Origin: Mesorhizobium loti R88b | GTDB taxonomy: Bacteria > Pseudomonadota > Alphaproteobacteria > Rhizobiales > Rhizobiaceae | Direction of reading: 5' to 3' | Length of the DNA stretch: 64,000 nucleotides | NCBI RefSeq assembly: GCF_013170845.1 | Contig: NZ_CP033367.1 | Span: forward strand, 2,357,001-2,421,000 | Part shown: positions 24,430 to 32,736 of the stretch, in pieces | Numbering within the stretch: the first letter of the stretch is position 1 | Layout: every line of letters begins with the position of its first letter | Translations under genes and position numbers: made by a program | The notes under the pieces: model-generated | Seen by the model: the letters and a program-made list of their open reading frames with translations, nothing else | The model's database searches: none | Told to the model about the DNA's origin: nothing

Positions 24430-25278
24430 ATGGAGGAGCGCGTCACCACACTGGAGCAAAACGGTCCGCCGTCGCTGGCGGCGGGCGTGCTCTATCCCGG
24501 CGAAGTCATGCACGCGCGGCTGAAGCCGTTCGGCCACCGCTTTGTCTATCGCGTGTTCTCGCTGCTGGTCGACATAGACAGGCTTGCCGAGCTCGGCCGC
24601 ATGACATGGCTGTTGGGGGTCAATCGGCCCGGCCTGGCATCCTTCCATGAGAGCGACCACGTCGGCACCCCGGCCGAAACCCTGCGGGCCTTCGCCGATA
24701 GGCTGCTTGCCGATGCCGGCCTCGAGAAGCCGGCGGCGCGCGTGCTGCTGCTCGCCTACCCCCGCATCTTCGGTTACGTCTTCAATCCGATCTCGGTCTA
24801 TTTCTGCTACGACGAGGCCGGCGCGCTGATCGCCTTGATCTATGCTGTGCGCAATACGTTCGGTGGCCAGCATATTTACGTGTCGCCGATCCGGCCAGGC
24901 GAACTCGGCCCCGCCGGGGTACGGCAGACACAGCCAAAGCTTTTCCACGTCTCGCCCTTTATCGGCATGGAAGCACGCTACCAATTTCGCATTCTGCCTC
25001 CGGGCAAGACGGTCAGGCTTCGCATCCACGAGACGGAAAATGGCGAGCCGCTGCTGGCGGCGACCTTTGCGGGGAGTGCACGCTCGCTTGCCACGTCGGA
25101 GCTTGGCGCGTGCCTGATCAAGTTTCCGTTTCTGACGTTGAAGATCGTCGCCGGCATTCACTGGGAAGCGCTGAAACTCTGGCTGAAAGGCGCACGCTTC
25201 CATGCGAGCCCGAAGGTTGCAGGTCGTACCCAATACAGCCTGCCGCATGGGACGGAGCCCGATGCCGTTCGAAAGTGA
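24430..25278 (+). CDS. DUF1365 family protein
   Basis: A 282-residue protein with the family landmarks LYPGEVMHARLKPFGHRFVYRVFSLLVDID, RIFGYVFNPISVYFCYD, VRNTFGGQHIYV and KLFHVSPFIGMEARYQF. DUF1365 is a soluble or peripheral protein of unknown reaction that is almost always encoded with an FAD oxidoreductase and a CFA-type methyltransferase, as here. ATG at 24430 is preferred; the longer frame from 24343 would overlap the oxidoreductase gene and reads as non-family sequence. Confidence 0.88.
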   Translation: MEERVTTLEQNGPPSLAAGVLYPGEVMHARLKPFGHRFVYRVFSLLVDIDRLAELGRMTWLLGVNRPGLASFHESDHVGTPAETLRAFADRLLADAGLEKPAARVLLLAYPRIFGYVFNPISVYFCYDEAGALIALIYAVRNTFGGQHIYVSPIRPGELGPAGVRQTQPKLFHVSPFIGMEARYQFRILPPGKTVRLRIHETENGEPLLAATFAGSARSLATSELGACLIKFPFLTLKIVAGIHWEALKLWLKGARFHASPKVAGRTQYSLPHGTEPDAVRK

Positions 25279-25300
25279 GCCTGGGCACGGGATCTCGCAG

Positions 25301-25684
25301 CTACTCTTCGTTCCGCTTCTGCGCGATCAAATCCAGCCGCTCACGGTCTGAACTCTCGCGTTCGTCGCGGTTGCGGACATCCTTGTAGGCGCGCTCGACC
25401 ATGTTGGTGCGTGCGTTCGCGGTGGCGATGAGGCCGACCTCCTGCCTGGCGCTTGCCAGGTTTTCTTCCTGGCGCACGACCGCCTGGGCGATGCGGCGAT
25501 GGTAGAGATCGGGGAACAGGCCGGACAGCGAATTGTCCAGGTCGAAATGGCCGATCAATTCCCTTGCTTCGGTTTCGGCGGCGTTTGCCGCGGCTAGGAA
25601 ACTGGCGTGGCGGGTCTCGTGCAGCGCCTTCAACTGTTCCTGCACCTTGACCAGTTTCTTCAGGCGATCCTTGCGCGTGCTCAT
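25301..25684 (-). CDS. Small coiled-coil flagellar protein, FliJ-like
   Basis: A 127-residue, highly charged helical protein. It has two likely coiled-coil stretches (about 5-45 and 65-120) separated by HFDLDNSLSGLFPDL. It begins one base after fliR ends and is probably translationally coupled to it. FliJ, the export-ATPase stalk protein, is about the same size and coiled-coil, and no other fliJ is visible near fliI. The sequence is too divergent to assign with certainty. Confidence 0.55.
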   Translation of the reverse strand: MSTRKDRLKKLVKVQEQLKALHETRHASFLAAANAAETEARELIGHFDLDNSLSGLFPDLYHRRIAQAVVRQEENLASARQEVGLIATANARTNMVERAYKDVRNRDERESSDRERLDLIAQKRNEE

Positions 25685-25685
25685 G

Positions 25686-26438
25686 TCACCTCGCCAATGT
25701 CAGGTCGACGAAGCCGTCGACGAACAGCGACAGCATGGTGCCGATGGCGAAATAAAAGATGATCATGCCGCCGGCGATGACGAAGGGCTGGGAGATGAAA
25801 TAAATCGGGATCTGCGGGGTCAGCTTGTTAACGAAGCCAATCGTCAGATTGACCAGGATGGCATAGGCGACAAACGGGCTGCCGAGACGGATTACCAGGA
25901 AGAACGTGTCCGACACCGTGTCGGTGATGTCGACGAGTGCTGCCTGCGGGTTGAAGAAGACGTTGACCGGCGCGACCGTGTAGGACGTCACCAGAGCGCG
26001 GATGATCTCGTGGTCGAAATCGAAGACGAACAGCATCAACAGCGCCGAGAACGAGATGATGGCGGCAAGGGCGGCCTGCGGCTCCGGCTCTTCGATGGCC
26101 GGTCCGCCCGAGCCGCCATAGCCGATCAGCATGGCGATGGCCGAGCCCATGAAGCGCAGCGCTTCCATGTAGAGCCTGGTCATGGCGCCGATCAGCCCAC
26201 CGACCAGAAGTTCCGAGATGATCATCGGCACCAGGATCTGCGGCCGCGGATCGACGAAGGGAAAGATCTTGTCCCACAGGAAAGCGAGCAGGCCGCCGGT
26301 GGCGGCGACCGCCACGAACAGCCTGACCTGCACCGGCACGCGGGCGCTGGATAGGCCCGGCATCAGCATGAAGCAGGCGCCGACGCGGCAGAAGGCGAGG
26401 AACGCCGCGATGACGACGCTCTGCGAGAGAACGCTCAC
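25686..26438 (-). CDS. fliR: Flagellar export protein FliR
   Basis: A 250-residue integral membrane protein with about six helices. It starts [33 protein letters not shown], and [37 protein letters not shown] is the classic C-terminal FliR motif. FliR forms the export gate with FliP and FliQ in the MS-ring pore. Its ATG overlaps the flhA stop by 4 bp. Here it is separated from fliQ and fliP by non-flagellar genes. Confidence 0.95.
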   Translation of the reverse strand: MSVLSQSVVIAAFLAFCRVGACFMLMPGLSSARVPVQVRLFVAVAATGGLLAFLWDKIFPFVDPRPQILVPMIISELLVGGLIGAMTRLYMEALRFMGSAIAMLIGYGGSGGPAIEEPEPQAALAAIISFSALLMLFVFDFDHEIIRALVTSYTVAPVNVFFNPQAALVDITDTVSDTFFLVIRLGSPFVAYAILVNLTIGFVNKLTPQIPIYFISQPFVIAGGMIIFYFAIGTMLSLFVDGFVDLTLAR

Positions 26439-28522
26439 GATATGGTCCCGAGCACCCTGATCTCGACGCCCTTGGCGATTTCGACATGGGAGAGCACCGG
26501 CAGCGTGGTGAACAGGCGCTCGATGATCATTCGCACATAGGGGCGGGCGTCGGGTGCTGTGACGAGGACGAAACGCTCGCCGGCTTCGAGATGTTTCTTG
26601 ATCGCCTTGGTGGCGTCCTGGCCGAATTCCTCGAGCTGGCGCGGATCGATGTCGAACTCGCGCACCTCGCCCTTGGCGTCGCGCTTGAGGCTCTGGTGGA
26701 AGGCGAGGTCCCAGCGGTTGCCGAGACGCAGCACCTTGAGCACGCCGCCTTCCGAGAGGTCGCCGCAGATTTGCTGGGCCATGCGGATGCGGACATGCTC
26801 GACGATCTGCTCGGTGCGGCGTACATGCGGCGCGATCTCGGCGATGGCCTCGATGATCAGATGCAAATTGCGGATCGAGACGCGCTCGGCGAGCAGCAGC
26901 TTCAGCACGGCCTGCAGGCCGGGGTAGGAGATGTGCGTGGTGCAGATCTCGTCGGCGAGCTTGCGGTATTCCTGGTCCTGGCGCTCTAGCAGCGCCTTCA
27001 TGTCCTTGTAGGACAGAAGCTGCGGCAGGTTGTTGCGAATAACCTCGGAGAGATGGGTGAGCAGCACCGACATGTTGTCGGCAAAAGTGTAGTTCTCGCG
27101 CTTCAGATCCTCGGCGAAGGTTTCAATGACGGAATAGGCGCGCATGCCGAAAGCCGGCTCGCGGATCTCCTCACCAGGTATCTGGGGAATATCGCGGCTG
27201 CCGAGCAGCACCATGATCTCGCCGACACGCATCTGGTACTCGGCCACCACGGTGCCGTGCACCTTGATCTGGTAGCTCTTCGGCGGGATGGCGAAATCGT
27301 CGGCGACGCGCACTTCCGGTACGACGAAGCCGTATTGCTGGGCGAATTTCTTGCGCATCTTGCCCATGCGGAAGACCAGTTCCTGATGCGACACCAGGAG
27401 CCGGGTCGAAAGCTGCTTGCCGATCAGCAGTTCGATCTCAGCGGTAGCGAGCGAGGCCTTGACCGAGTTTTTTTCCTCTTCGACCTTGGTTGCCTTTTCC
27501 TGGTTCTTGAGCGCTTCCGCTTCGGCGATGACGCGGTTGGCGCGCAGCGGGATGATGTAGCCGAGGCCGGCCATGCCGGCGGCGAGCGCGAAGAAGGGGA
27601 AGAGGGGCAGGCCGGGCATCAGGCCAAGCAGCACCAGCAGCGACGCCGCCACGTAGAGGGCGCGCGGATGGGCGCCGAGCTGGCCGAACACGGCCTGGTT
27701 GGTCGAGCCGCGGGTACCGCCCTTGGAAACCAGCAGGCCGGCGGCGAGCGAAACAATGAGCGCCGGGATCTGGGTGACGAGACCGTCGCCGACCGACAGC
27801 TTGATGAAAACATCGGCGGCTTCGCCCATGCCCATGCCGTGTCTGATGTAGCCGATGGCAATGCCGCCGACGATGTTGATGGCGGTGATGATGAGGCCGG
27901 CGATGGCGTCGCCACGCACGAATTTCGAGGCACCGTCCATCGAGCCGAAGAAGGAGGATTCTTCTTCGAGTTCGCGGCGGCGCAACTGCGCGGTCTTGTC
28001 GTCGATCATGCCGGCGGAGAGATCGGCGTCGATCGACATCTGCTTGCCGGGGATGGCGTCGAGGGTGAAGCGGGCGCCGACTTCGGCGATACGGGTGGCG
28101 CCCTTGGTGATGACGATGAAGTTCACCACGATCAGGATCATGAAGACGATCAGGCCGATGACGAAGTCGCTGGCCATCACCAGCTTGGAGAAGCCGGCAA
28201 TGACATAACCGGCGGCATGCGTGCCCTCATTGCCATGCGACAGGATCATGCGCGTGGTGGCGATGTTGAGCGACAGCCGCAACATGGTGGCGATGAGCAG
28301 CACGGTTGGAAACGAGGAGAAGTCGAGCGGCCGCTGGATCCACAGCGCCACCATCAGGATCAGCACCGAAAGCGCGATCGAGAAGGCGAGGCCGATGTCG
28401 ATGAGGAAGGCCGGGATCGGCAGGAACAGCACGGCGAGGATGATGATGATGCCGAGCGCGAAGAAGACGTCGCGGCCGTTCTTGGCCACCGCGCCGGGCT
28501 GGATGCTTTCGCTGATCGCCAT
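26435..28522 (-). CDS. flhA: Flagellar export protein FlhA
   Basis: A 695-residue protein with eight N-terminal membrane helices (to about 330) and a large cytoplasmic domain. The FHIPEP-family signatures are visible: [25 protein letters not shown] helix, [35 protein letters not shown] (about 137-170) and the cytoplasmic docking region for chaperone-substrate complexes. FlhA couples proton flow to export. It is the first gene of the flhA-fliR-fliJ-like operon; the spacer to the divergent ABM gene is 115 bp. Confidence 0.97.
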   Translation of the reverse strand: MAISESIQPGAVAKNGRDVFFALGIIIILAVLFLPIPAFLIDIGLAFSIALSVLILMVALWIQRPLDFSSFPTVLLIATMLRLSLNIATTRMILSHGNEGTHAAGYVIAGFSKLVMASDFVIGLIVFMILIVVNFIVITKGATRIAEVGARFTLDAIPGKQMSIDADLSAGMIDDKTAQLRRRELEEESSFFGSMDGASKFVRGDAIAGLIITAINIVGGIAIGYIRHGMGMGEAADVFIKLSVGDGLVTQIPALIVSLAAGLLVSKGGTRGSTNQAVFGQLGAHPRALYVAASLLVLLGLMPGLPLFPFFALAAGMAGLGYIIPLRANRVIAEAEALKNQEKATKVEEEKNSVKASLATAEIELLIGKQLSTRLLVSHQELVFRMGKMRKKFAQQYGFVVPEVRVADDFAIPPKSYQIKVHGTVVAEYQMRVGEIMVLLGSRDIPQIPGEEIREPAFGMRAYSVIETFAEDLKRENYTFADNMSVLLTHLSEVIRNNLPQLLSYKDMKALLERQDQEYRKLADEICTTHISYPGLQAVLKLLLAERVSIRNLHLIIEAIAEIAPHVRRTEQIVEHVRIRMAQQICGDLSEGGVLKVLRLGNRWDLAFHQSLKRDAKGEVREFDIDPRQLEEFGQDATKAIKKHLEAGERFVLVTAPDARPYVRMIIERLFTTLPVLSHVEIAKGVEIRVLGTIS

Positions 28523-28637
28523 TCAAGTCCTCGAACCATTGACTGCCGAGCATGCGACAGCCCGGCGAGGGTAGCTGGCCAAGCTTGCGCGAGGGTGGGA
28601 GAGTGGCCGTTCCGAATCCTCGCAAGAAGGAAAATCC

Positions 28638-28937
28638 ATGCTCCTGATCGTTGGCACCATCCGTCTGCCTGTCGGAAAACTGGAGGAGGCAAGGCCGGTC
28701 ATGGAGCGCATGATCTCGGGTAGCAGCGCGGAACCCGGTTGCCTGGAATATTCCTATGCGCAGGATGTGCTTGATGCCGGGCTGATCCGGGTCACCGAAG
28801 TGTGGCGCGACAGGGCGGCGCTCGATGCGCATTTCCGCTCGCCGCACATTGCCGAGTGGCGCTCGAACTGGCCGGTGCTTGGCATCGGCGAGCGCAATCT
28901 TGTGCTCTATGAGGCCGGCGAGCCCACACCGACCTGA
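28638..28937 (+). CDS. Antibiotic biosynthesis monooxygenase (ABM) domain protein
   Basis: A 99-residue ABM-fold protein. It reads LLIVGTIRLPVGKLEEARPVMERMISGSSAEPGCLEYSYAQDV and ends with the VTEVWRDRAALDAHFRSPHIAEW motif. These small ferredoxin-like dimers act as cofactor-free monooxygenases or quinone-handling proteins. The role here is unknown. AAGAAGGA precedes the ATG. It is divergent from flhA and converges on the MarR gene. Confidence 0.88.
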   Translation: MLLIVGTIRLPVGKLEEARPVMERMISGSSAEPGCLEYSYAQDVLDAGLIRVTEVWRDRAALDAHFRSPHIAEWRSNWPVLGIGERNLVLYEAGEPTPT

Positions 28938-28976
28938 CCGGTCGCTGCTGGATGGCCTTTGGCCGGCTGCGGCTAA

Positions 28977-29456
28977 TCAAGGCTCCGCTGTAGCGGCCGT
29001 GGCGACGCCGACCAGCCAGCGCCGGACAGCGCGTTCTTCCGTATCCGACAGCCCCGCCGTCAGCTCGCTCTCAATTGCCTGCACGCGCTCGCGGCAGGCG
29101 CGCAGCAGTGCGCGACCGCTGTCACTGAGATCGATGTGCTGGATGCGGCCGTGGATGGCATGCGGCTTTCGCACCAGCGAACCGGCGCGCTCCAGATTGG
29201 CGACGATGACGCTGAGGGTTTGCGGGGTGAGCAGCGCCAGCCGGGCAAGATCGGCATTGGAAAGGCCGGGATAGGCTGCAAGCATGGTCAGCGTGACAAA
29301 TTGCGGCTGCGTCACACCGAGATCGCCCAGCGCCCTGTCCATTCTGAGCCGGTGCGCGCCGGCGGCCTGCCGCAAGAGATAGCCGAGATAGCCTTCCTCG
29401 CCGCGCTTCCCTTCGCCCGGGGCGGGAATCGACGAACTCAATTTTGGCTTGCGCAT
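28977..29456 (-). CDS. MarR family transcriptional regulator
   Basis: About 159 residues with the MarR winged helix (GVTQPQFVTLTMLAAYPGLSNADLARLALLTPQTLSVIVANLERAGSLVRK-type) followed by the dimer helices. Start at 29456 is preferred over the longer frame to 29507 because the latter would translate a perfect palindrome (29461-29472) that looks like the operator. It is divergent from the epimerase gene and probably represses both itself and that operon. Confidence 0.9.
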   Translation of the reverse strand: MRKPKLSSSIPAPGEGKRGEEGYLGYLLRQAAGAHRLRMDRALGDLGVTQPQFVTLTMLAAYPGLSNADLARLALLTPQTLSVIVANLERAGSLVRKPHAIHGRIQHIDLSDSGRALLRACRERVQAIESELTAGLSDTEERAVRRWLVGVATAATAEP

Positions 29457-29460
29457 AATG

Positions 29461-29472
29461 TAAGAGCTCTTA
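29461..29472. promoter_or_regulatory. 12-bp palindrome TAAGAGCTCTTA, candidate MarR operator
   Basis: Perfect palindrome, AT-rich flanks, five bases upstream of the MarR start and 41 bp upstream of the divergent epimerase start. The position is that of a shared autoregulatory operator. Confidence 0.6.
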
Positions 29473-29512
29473 TATGTTGTTCGAACCCTGATATTAAAGC
29501 GCAGCAAGGACG

Positions 29513-30247
29513 ATGACGATGGCCTATCGGATTTTTCTCGCCGGCGCCTCGGGCGCTATCGGGCAGCGGCTGATCCCGCAACTTCTGGCCGCTGGCCATG
29601 AAGTCATGGGAGCCATGCGCAGTGCGGAGAAGGCCGAGAAACTCCTCGCCCTAGGTGTCGAACCGTTTGTGGTGGATGTCTTTGATGCCGAGGCGCTGTC
29701 GCGGGCGATGGTAGCCGTCCGGCCCGATATTGTCGTGCATCAACTGACCGACCTGCCGTCGGGCCTCGACCCGAGCCGGATGGGCGAGGCGATCGTACGC
29801 AATGCCCGCATCCGCGACGAGGGCACGCGCAATCTGGTCGCGTCCGCCGCCTCGTCCGGTGTCCGGCGCATGGTGGCGCAAAGCATCGCCTGGGCCTATG
29901 CGCCGGGTCCGCAGCCGCATGCCGAATCCGACGCGCTGGATGGCGGCGCCAGCGGCAATCGGGGCATCAGCGTCGGCGGTGTCATCGCCTTGGAAAAGGC
30001 CGTTCTCAACGCACCATTCGCGGGTGTCGTCCTGCGATACGGTCAGCTCTATGGGCCGGGAACGGGAACCGACGCGGCTGCCGGCGCGTCGCCGGTGCAT
30101 GTCGATGCAGCCGCCTATGCCGCTCTGCTCGCGCTCGGCAAGGGTGCGCCCGGCGCCTTCAACGTGGCGGAGCCCAACCTTGCGGTCTCGACGCAAAAGG
30201 CGGTCGAGGAACTGGGCTGGCGTGCCGATTTCCGTTTGCCTGCCTGA
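29513..30247 (+). CDS. NAD(P)-dependent epimerase/reductase (extended SDR)
   Basis: A 244-residue Rossmann protein with FLAGASGAIGQRLIPQL at the N-terminus (GASGAIG nucleotide loop) and a VRRMVAQSIAWAYAPG catalytic-region segment. It is atypical in lacking a clear Tyr-X3-Lys, like NmrA-like and other atypical extended SDRs. The substrate is unknown. It is divergent from MarR across a palindromic operator and leads a short operon with the cupin reading frame 16 bp downstream. Met1 and Met3 are both possible starts; AAGGA lies upstream. Confidence 0.83.
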   Translation: MTMAYRIFLAGASGAIGQRLIPQLLAAGHEVMGAMRSAEKAEKLLALGVEPFVVDVFDAEALSRAMVAVRPDIVVHQLTDLPSGLDPSRMGEAIVRNARIRDEGTRNLVASAASSGVRRMVAQSIAWAYAPGPQPHAESDALDGGASGNRGISVGGVIALEKAVLNAPFAGVVLRYGQLYGPGTGTDAAAGASPVHVDAAAYAALLALGKGAPGAFNVAEPNLAVSTQKAVEELGWRADFRLPA

Positions 30248-30263
30248 ATTCGGAGACATCGAT

Positions 30264-30353
30264 ATGCTCGGCAATCAAGCTCGTTTGCGGACCGGCCATT
30301 CTCTTATCGCTATCAGCGCTGTCGGGGTTCTGTTCGCGCTCGCGGTAAAGTAG
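30264..30353 (+). pseudogene. Signal-peptide start of the cupin gene, cut off by an in-frame TAG
   Basis: An ATG at 30264 has a good ribosome site (GGAG, eight bases upstream). It reads a 29-residue sequence with a hydrophobic core (SLIAISAVGVLFALAV) that looks like a signal peptide. A TAG at 30351-30353 then stops it. The same frame continues without another stop through the cupin at 30378-30776. A single C-to-T change of CAG would produce this stop. The original gene was probably one secreted cupin of about 170 residues. Confidence 0.55.
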
Positions 30354-30377
30354 GCCGGCCCGGGTTTCATTGGCACC

Positions 30378-30776
30378 GTGCCTGATGGCATGGACATGCA
30401 CATGCAGATGGCAAACGCCGATGCGGACGGTGCTGCTGGCGCACGGCCGAAGACGGTCGTCACGCCGATCTCCTGCGAAAAACTGCCGAACGTGCCGGGC
30501 AAATCCATCACCACCGTGATCGTGGCGTTTCCGCCAAACGGTTTTACGCCTCGCCACAGGCACCCGGGCTCGGTGAGTGCCTTCGTCCTGAACGGCACGC
30601 TGCGCTCGCAGCTCGAAGGCGGTCCGGCCGCCGTCTATACCGAGGGACAGACATGGTTCGAGCCGCCCGGCGCAGTTCATCTCTTTGCCGAGAATGCCAG
30701 CACCACCGAGCCCGCCGAACTCCTGGCGACCTTCATCGCCGATGACGATTGCGGGCCCTTGACCATACCGGACTGA
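30378..30776 (+). CDS. Cupin domain protein (probably truncated at the N-terminus)
   Basis: A 132-residue frame from a GTG, with a single cupin barrel. The metal-binding motif is FTPRHRHPGSVSAFVLNGTLRSQLEG (two His plus a later acidic position) and the second motif is FEPPGAVHLFAENAS. The His/Met-rich start (MDMHMQM) may be a linker of the original precursor. No ribosome site precedes the GTG. The protein may be made poorly, or only by readthrough of the TAG at 30351. Function unknown; cupins of this size are often small-molecule binding proteins or isomerases. Confidence 0.65.
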   Translation: MPDGMDMHMQMANADADGAAGARPKTVVTPISCEKLPNVPGKSITTVIVAFPPNGFTPRHRHPGSVSAFVLNGTLRSQLEGGPAAVYTEGQTWFEPPGAVHLFAENASTTEPAELLATFIADDDCGPLTIPD

Positions 30777-30938
30777 CGGCAGAGGCGTTTGCCGCCTAAT
30801 CGGGGACGGGAGACCCTGGATCGGCCAGGTTCACGGCCATAATGGCGCCTTCGATGTCGCCATTGTGGTTGTCATGCCGTGCCGCCGGGCGTATCAGGCG
30901 GGTCTGCCACTGCCTTTTGATATCGGCGAGCCGCTCGG

Positions 30939-32720
30939 GTGCTTTCCAGAAACCAACCACAAGTCTACGCCCGCCGGCTGCGCGCGGTGCTTTTGAGGTC
31001 AATTCCTCTGCTCGAGGCGCGCGGCATCGCCGTGGTCATCCTGGCCGGCGTCGTCGGCGTCATGGCGGGCATACTGGTCACCGCGATGAGCCAGATCGTG
31101 CAGGATCTGCACGGGCTGCTGTTCGGCGTTCAGGCGGGCGGGCGGCTTTCCGGCATGTTCTCGCTTGCCAATCCGCTGCAGGCGCTGGTCCCTGCGATCG
31201 GCGGTGCCCTGCTCGGCATATCGGTGATCTGGCTAAGGATCAGGAAGTTCCGCACGCCGGTCGACCCGATCGAGGCCAATGCGCTCTATGGCGGGCGCAT
31301 GTCGCTGACGGATACTTTCATCATCGTCTGCCAGACGATGATCTCCAGCGGCTTCGGCGCCTCTGTCGGGCTCGAAGCCGGCTACACGCAGGTCGGATCG
31401 GGCGTCGCGTCGCGGCTGGCGCGGGTCTTCAAATTGCGCCGCAACGATGTCCGCGTCCTGGTCGGCTGCGGTGCGGCCGGCGCCATCGCCGCTGCCTTCG
31501 ACGCCCCGCTGACGGGCGCCTTCTACGGTTTCGAACTGGTCATCGGCATCTACTCCGTCGCTAATGTCGCGCCTGTCATGACGGCCGCGATCTCGGCCTC
31601 GCTGACGGCGGAAGTGTTCGGCGGCGTGCCGTTTCCCCTCGAGCTTTCGGGACTGCCACAACTCACCCCCAGCCAGTATGTGCCGTTCCTGCTGCTCGGG
31701 CTGCTGGGCGGCGCGGCCTCGATCGCCATCATGCAACTGGTGACGCTGATCGAACGGGGTTTCAACAGATTGTCGGTCGATGTCTCGCTGCGTCCCGTTA
31801 TCGGTGGCGTCATCGTTGGCCTGCTGGGGCTGATCACGCCGCAGGTCCTGTCCAGCGGCCATGGCGCGCTGCACCGCGAATTCGCCATGAACTACGGGCT
31901 GGCCGTGGTGGCCAGCGTCTTCGTACTGAAGCTCGCGGCGTCGGCCATCTCGCTGGGCTCGGGCTTTCGCGGCGGCCTGTTCTTCGCCTCGCTGTTCCTT
32001 GGCGCGCTGCTCGGCAAGGCATTCGCGGGCGTGATGGCGCTGGTCTCGCCGGCGACCGGCATCGATCCCTCTGTCGCCGCCGTCGTCGGCATGACGTCGC
32101 TGGCCGTCGGCGTCGTCGGCGGTCCGCTGACCATGACCTTCCTGGCGCTGGAATCGACACGCGACCTGACGCTTACCGGCGTCGTGCTGGCCGCCTCGAT
32201 CATGGCGGCGATCCTGGTGCGCGAGACCTTCGGCTATTCGTTCTCGACATGGCGCTTCCATCTGCGCGGCGAGACGATCCGCAGCGCCCATGATGTCGGC
32301 TGGATGCGCAGCCTCACCGTCGGCTCGATGATGCGCAAGGACATCACGACCATCGACGCCTCGACGACGCTGGCCGCCTTCCGCAAGCAAATCCCGCTCG
32401 GCTCCGCCCAGCGCGTCATCGCCGTCGATCCGGGGGATCAGTATGTCGGCGTGCTGATCGTGGCCGAACTGCACAGCGATCCCTCCGGCGGCGAGGTGCC
32501 GGTGCGCGATCTTGCGCAGTACAAGGATGCCGTCCTGGTGCCCAGCATGAACGTGCAAACCGCCGCCGAGACGTTCCAGCGTGCAGGCGCCGAGGAACTG
32601 GCCGTGGTCGAGGATTTCACCGACCACATCGTGCTCGGACTGCTGACCGAGGGCCATTTGATGCGGCGCTATGCCGAAGAACTCGAAAAGGCGCGCCGGG
32701 ACCTGTCTGGCGAAGGGTAG
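30939..32720 (+). CDS. ClC family chloride channel/transporter with CBS domains
   Basis: A 593-residue protein. The ClC membrane part spans about 30-440 and a CBS pair about 460-580. The gating glutamate is Glu146 in GLEAGY (GREGP in E. coli ClC-ec1) and the GSGFRGGLFFASLFLG segment matches the later anion-site loop. The first anion motif GSGIP is not present, and the position of the internal proton glutamate (E203 in ClC-ec1) is Leu200 in AFYGFEL. It could therefore be an uncoupled channel or an altered exchanger. GTG start; the exact start is uncertain. Confidence 0.9.
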   Translation: MLSRNQPQVYARRLRAVLLRSIPLLEARGIAVVILAGVVGVMAGILVTAMSQIVQDLHGLLFGVQAGGRLSGMFSLANPLQALVPAIGGALLGISVIWLRIRKFRTPVDPIEANALYGGRMSLTDTFIIVCQTMISSGFGASVGLEAGYTQVGSGVASRLARVFKLRRNDVRVLVGCGAAGAIAAAFDAPLTGAFYGFELVIGIYSVANVAPVMTAAISASLTAEVFGGVPFPLELSGLPQLTPSQYVPFLLLGLLGGAASIAIMQLVTLIERGFNRLSVDVSLRPVIGGVIVGLLGLITPQVLSSGHGALHREFAMNYGLAVVASVFVLKLAASAISLGSGFRGGLFFASLFLGALLGKAFAGVMALVSPATGIDPSVAAVVGMTSLAVGVVGGPLTMTFLALESTRDLTLTGVVLAASIMAAILVRETFGYSFSTWRFHLRGETIRSAHDVGWMRSLTVGSMMRKDITTIDASTTLAAFRKQIPLGSAQRVIAVDPGDQYVGVLIVAELHSDPSGGEVPVRDLAQYKDAVLVPSMNVQTAAETFQRAGAEELAVVEDFTDHIVLGLLTEGHLMRRYAEELEKARRDLSGEG

Positions 32721-32736
32721 GTTCGCAACTCGGGCA

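Noticed and set aside
27053..28723. 556-codon open frame on the plus strand
   Set aside because: Antisense to flhA, whose family signatures are unambiguous; extremely Asp/Glu/His/Gly-biased.
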